A stretch of DNA of 64,000 nt from JAPKYZ01 sp033763835 (GTDB lineage Bacteria; Acidobacteriota; Terriglobia; Bryobacterales; Bryobacteraceae). The notes beneath the pieces were generated by a model that was not told where the DNA came from, did not search any database, and worked only from the letters and a program-made list of their open reading frames with translations. The position numbers were made by a program, and so were the translations under genes. Within the stretch, counting starts at the first letter, position 1, and each line of letters begins with the position of its first letter. Location: positions 1 to 64,000 of the forward strand of contig JANRJS010000012.1 of assembly GCA_033763835.1 (NCBI GenBank), read 5' to 3'. Positions 63,609-64,000 of this stretch are shown here, piece by piece.

Positions 63609-64000
63609 CTAGCGTACGTAAATCGAGGTTGAGTTCGCGCGTACCTCGCCAAACCGCACGTCAAGCGGAGCGAGACCCGCCGCCACGCCCTCTGGCATCT
63701 GGATCACCAGTTGATACAGACCCACCATGTTCGGCGTCGCCCGCGACGACATCACGGCCGCTGTACGCCCACCCACGGTAACGGTAGGCCGCTGCGCGTT
63801 GTTCTCCTCGCCCGCCGCGGAGCCGGTACCGAGAGGTGGAACGGTTTGTCCAAAGCCTGTCGCGAACAGCAGGATGCGGTCGCCCGCTCGAGCGGGGCTC
63901 GCCTCGGTGACGTAGGCGTTGTCGTTCAGCCGGTACGCCGCCGCGACGTTTGTACTCGGGAGCGGTGCACTGCCAGCCGATCCTCCGGAGACGATGCGGT
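63609..64000 (-). CDS. Exported protein C-terminus with TIGR03437-like domain, cut by window end
   Basis: An open frame runs from the right edge to TAG at 63611-63609. The 130 visible residues contain TEASPARAGDRILLFATGFG, then RPTVTVGGRTAAVMSS, then NMVGLYQLVIQMPEGVAAG and a final RANSTSIYVR. That order (gateway GDxxxLFxTGFG, tVTVGG, GLYQlxxxvP) is the C-terminal TIGR03437 domain typical of Solibacter secreted proteins, related to IPT/TIG. The N-terminus and function lie outside the window. The stop is 4 bases before the next gene's start, so it probably heads this set of genes. Confidence 0.8.
   Translation of the reverse strand, partial: RIVSGGSAGSAPLPSTNVAAAYRLNDNAYVTEASPARAGDRILLFATGFGQTVPPLGTGSAAGEENNAQRPTVTVGGRTAAVMSSRATPNMVGLYQLVIQMPEGVAAGLAPLDVRFGEVRANSTSIYVR

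Overview
The window is a compact, GC-rich stretch of bacterial chromosome with no gene-free interval longer than about 180 bases. I see no rRNA, tRNA, CRISPR array, insertion sequence or prophage. The gene content points to the phylum Acidobacteriota, probably the Bryobacterales / 'Candidatus Solibacter' group. The evidence is two very long Oar-like TonB-dependent receptors with N-terminal carboxypeptidase-regulatory domains, sulfatases, a planctomycete-type cytochrome (PSCyt/DUF1549/DUF1553) plus DUF1501 pair, ASPIC/FG-GAP proteins, a TIGR03437-like C-terminal domain, and a DUF4159-MoxR-DUF58-VWA-DUF4175 operon. This placement is inference from protein families; no 16S gene is present.

Layout. 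1-10.7 kb: polymer and sugar scavenging at the cell surface (two convergent sulfatases, a TonB receptor, a PSCyt/DUF1553 protein coupled to a DUF1501 protein). 10.7-19.6 kb: a minus-strand operon (GHMP kinase, CPBP protease, BamE-like protein), a DinB protein, a MocA-type oxidoreductase, then central metabolism (GAPDH, an enolase-superfamily dehydratase, an NAD-type isocitrate dehydrogenase, PurH). 19.6-24.6 kb: a four-gene ABC efflux operon and tadA. 24.6-29.1 kb: a tightly coupled minus-strand operon that starts with a CPBP protease, an aldo/keto reductase and a DUF1080 protein and ends in four small genes of no family I recognise. Three of these four appear to be divergent relatives of each other; this is the best candidate here for something undescribed. 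29.1-33.6 kb: a second TonB receptor divergent from an exported HpaI-like aldolase. 33.6-38.6 kb: fabF-acpP, an Rrf2 regulator-cysK pair, and an Nramp metal transporter fused to a universal-stress domain, whose promoter carries a perfect 18-bp palindrome. 38.7-41.7 kb: a small exported protein coupled to a secreted matrixin-like metalloprotease. 41.7-55.4 kb: an eight-gene minus-strand MoxR/VWA operon that includes a caspase-fold protein with no catalytic cysteine. 55.6-64 kb: a small TPR protein, then a minus-strand set made of a TIGR03437-like protein (cut by the window end), a TPR/FG-GAP protein, a five-haem cytochrome with TPRs, an ASPIC protein and a sugar isomerase-like TIM barrel.

Organisation. 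Genes on one strand are commonly joined by 1-4 base stop/start overlaps (ATGA, GTGA, TGATG, TAGTG), so translational coupling is the rule. Four convergent gene pairs share overlapping stop codons. Many products carry Tat, Sec or lipoprotein-like signals, which fits a bacterium investing heavily in extracytoplasmic degradation of complex substrates.
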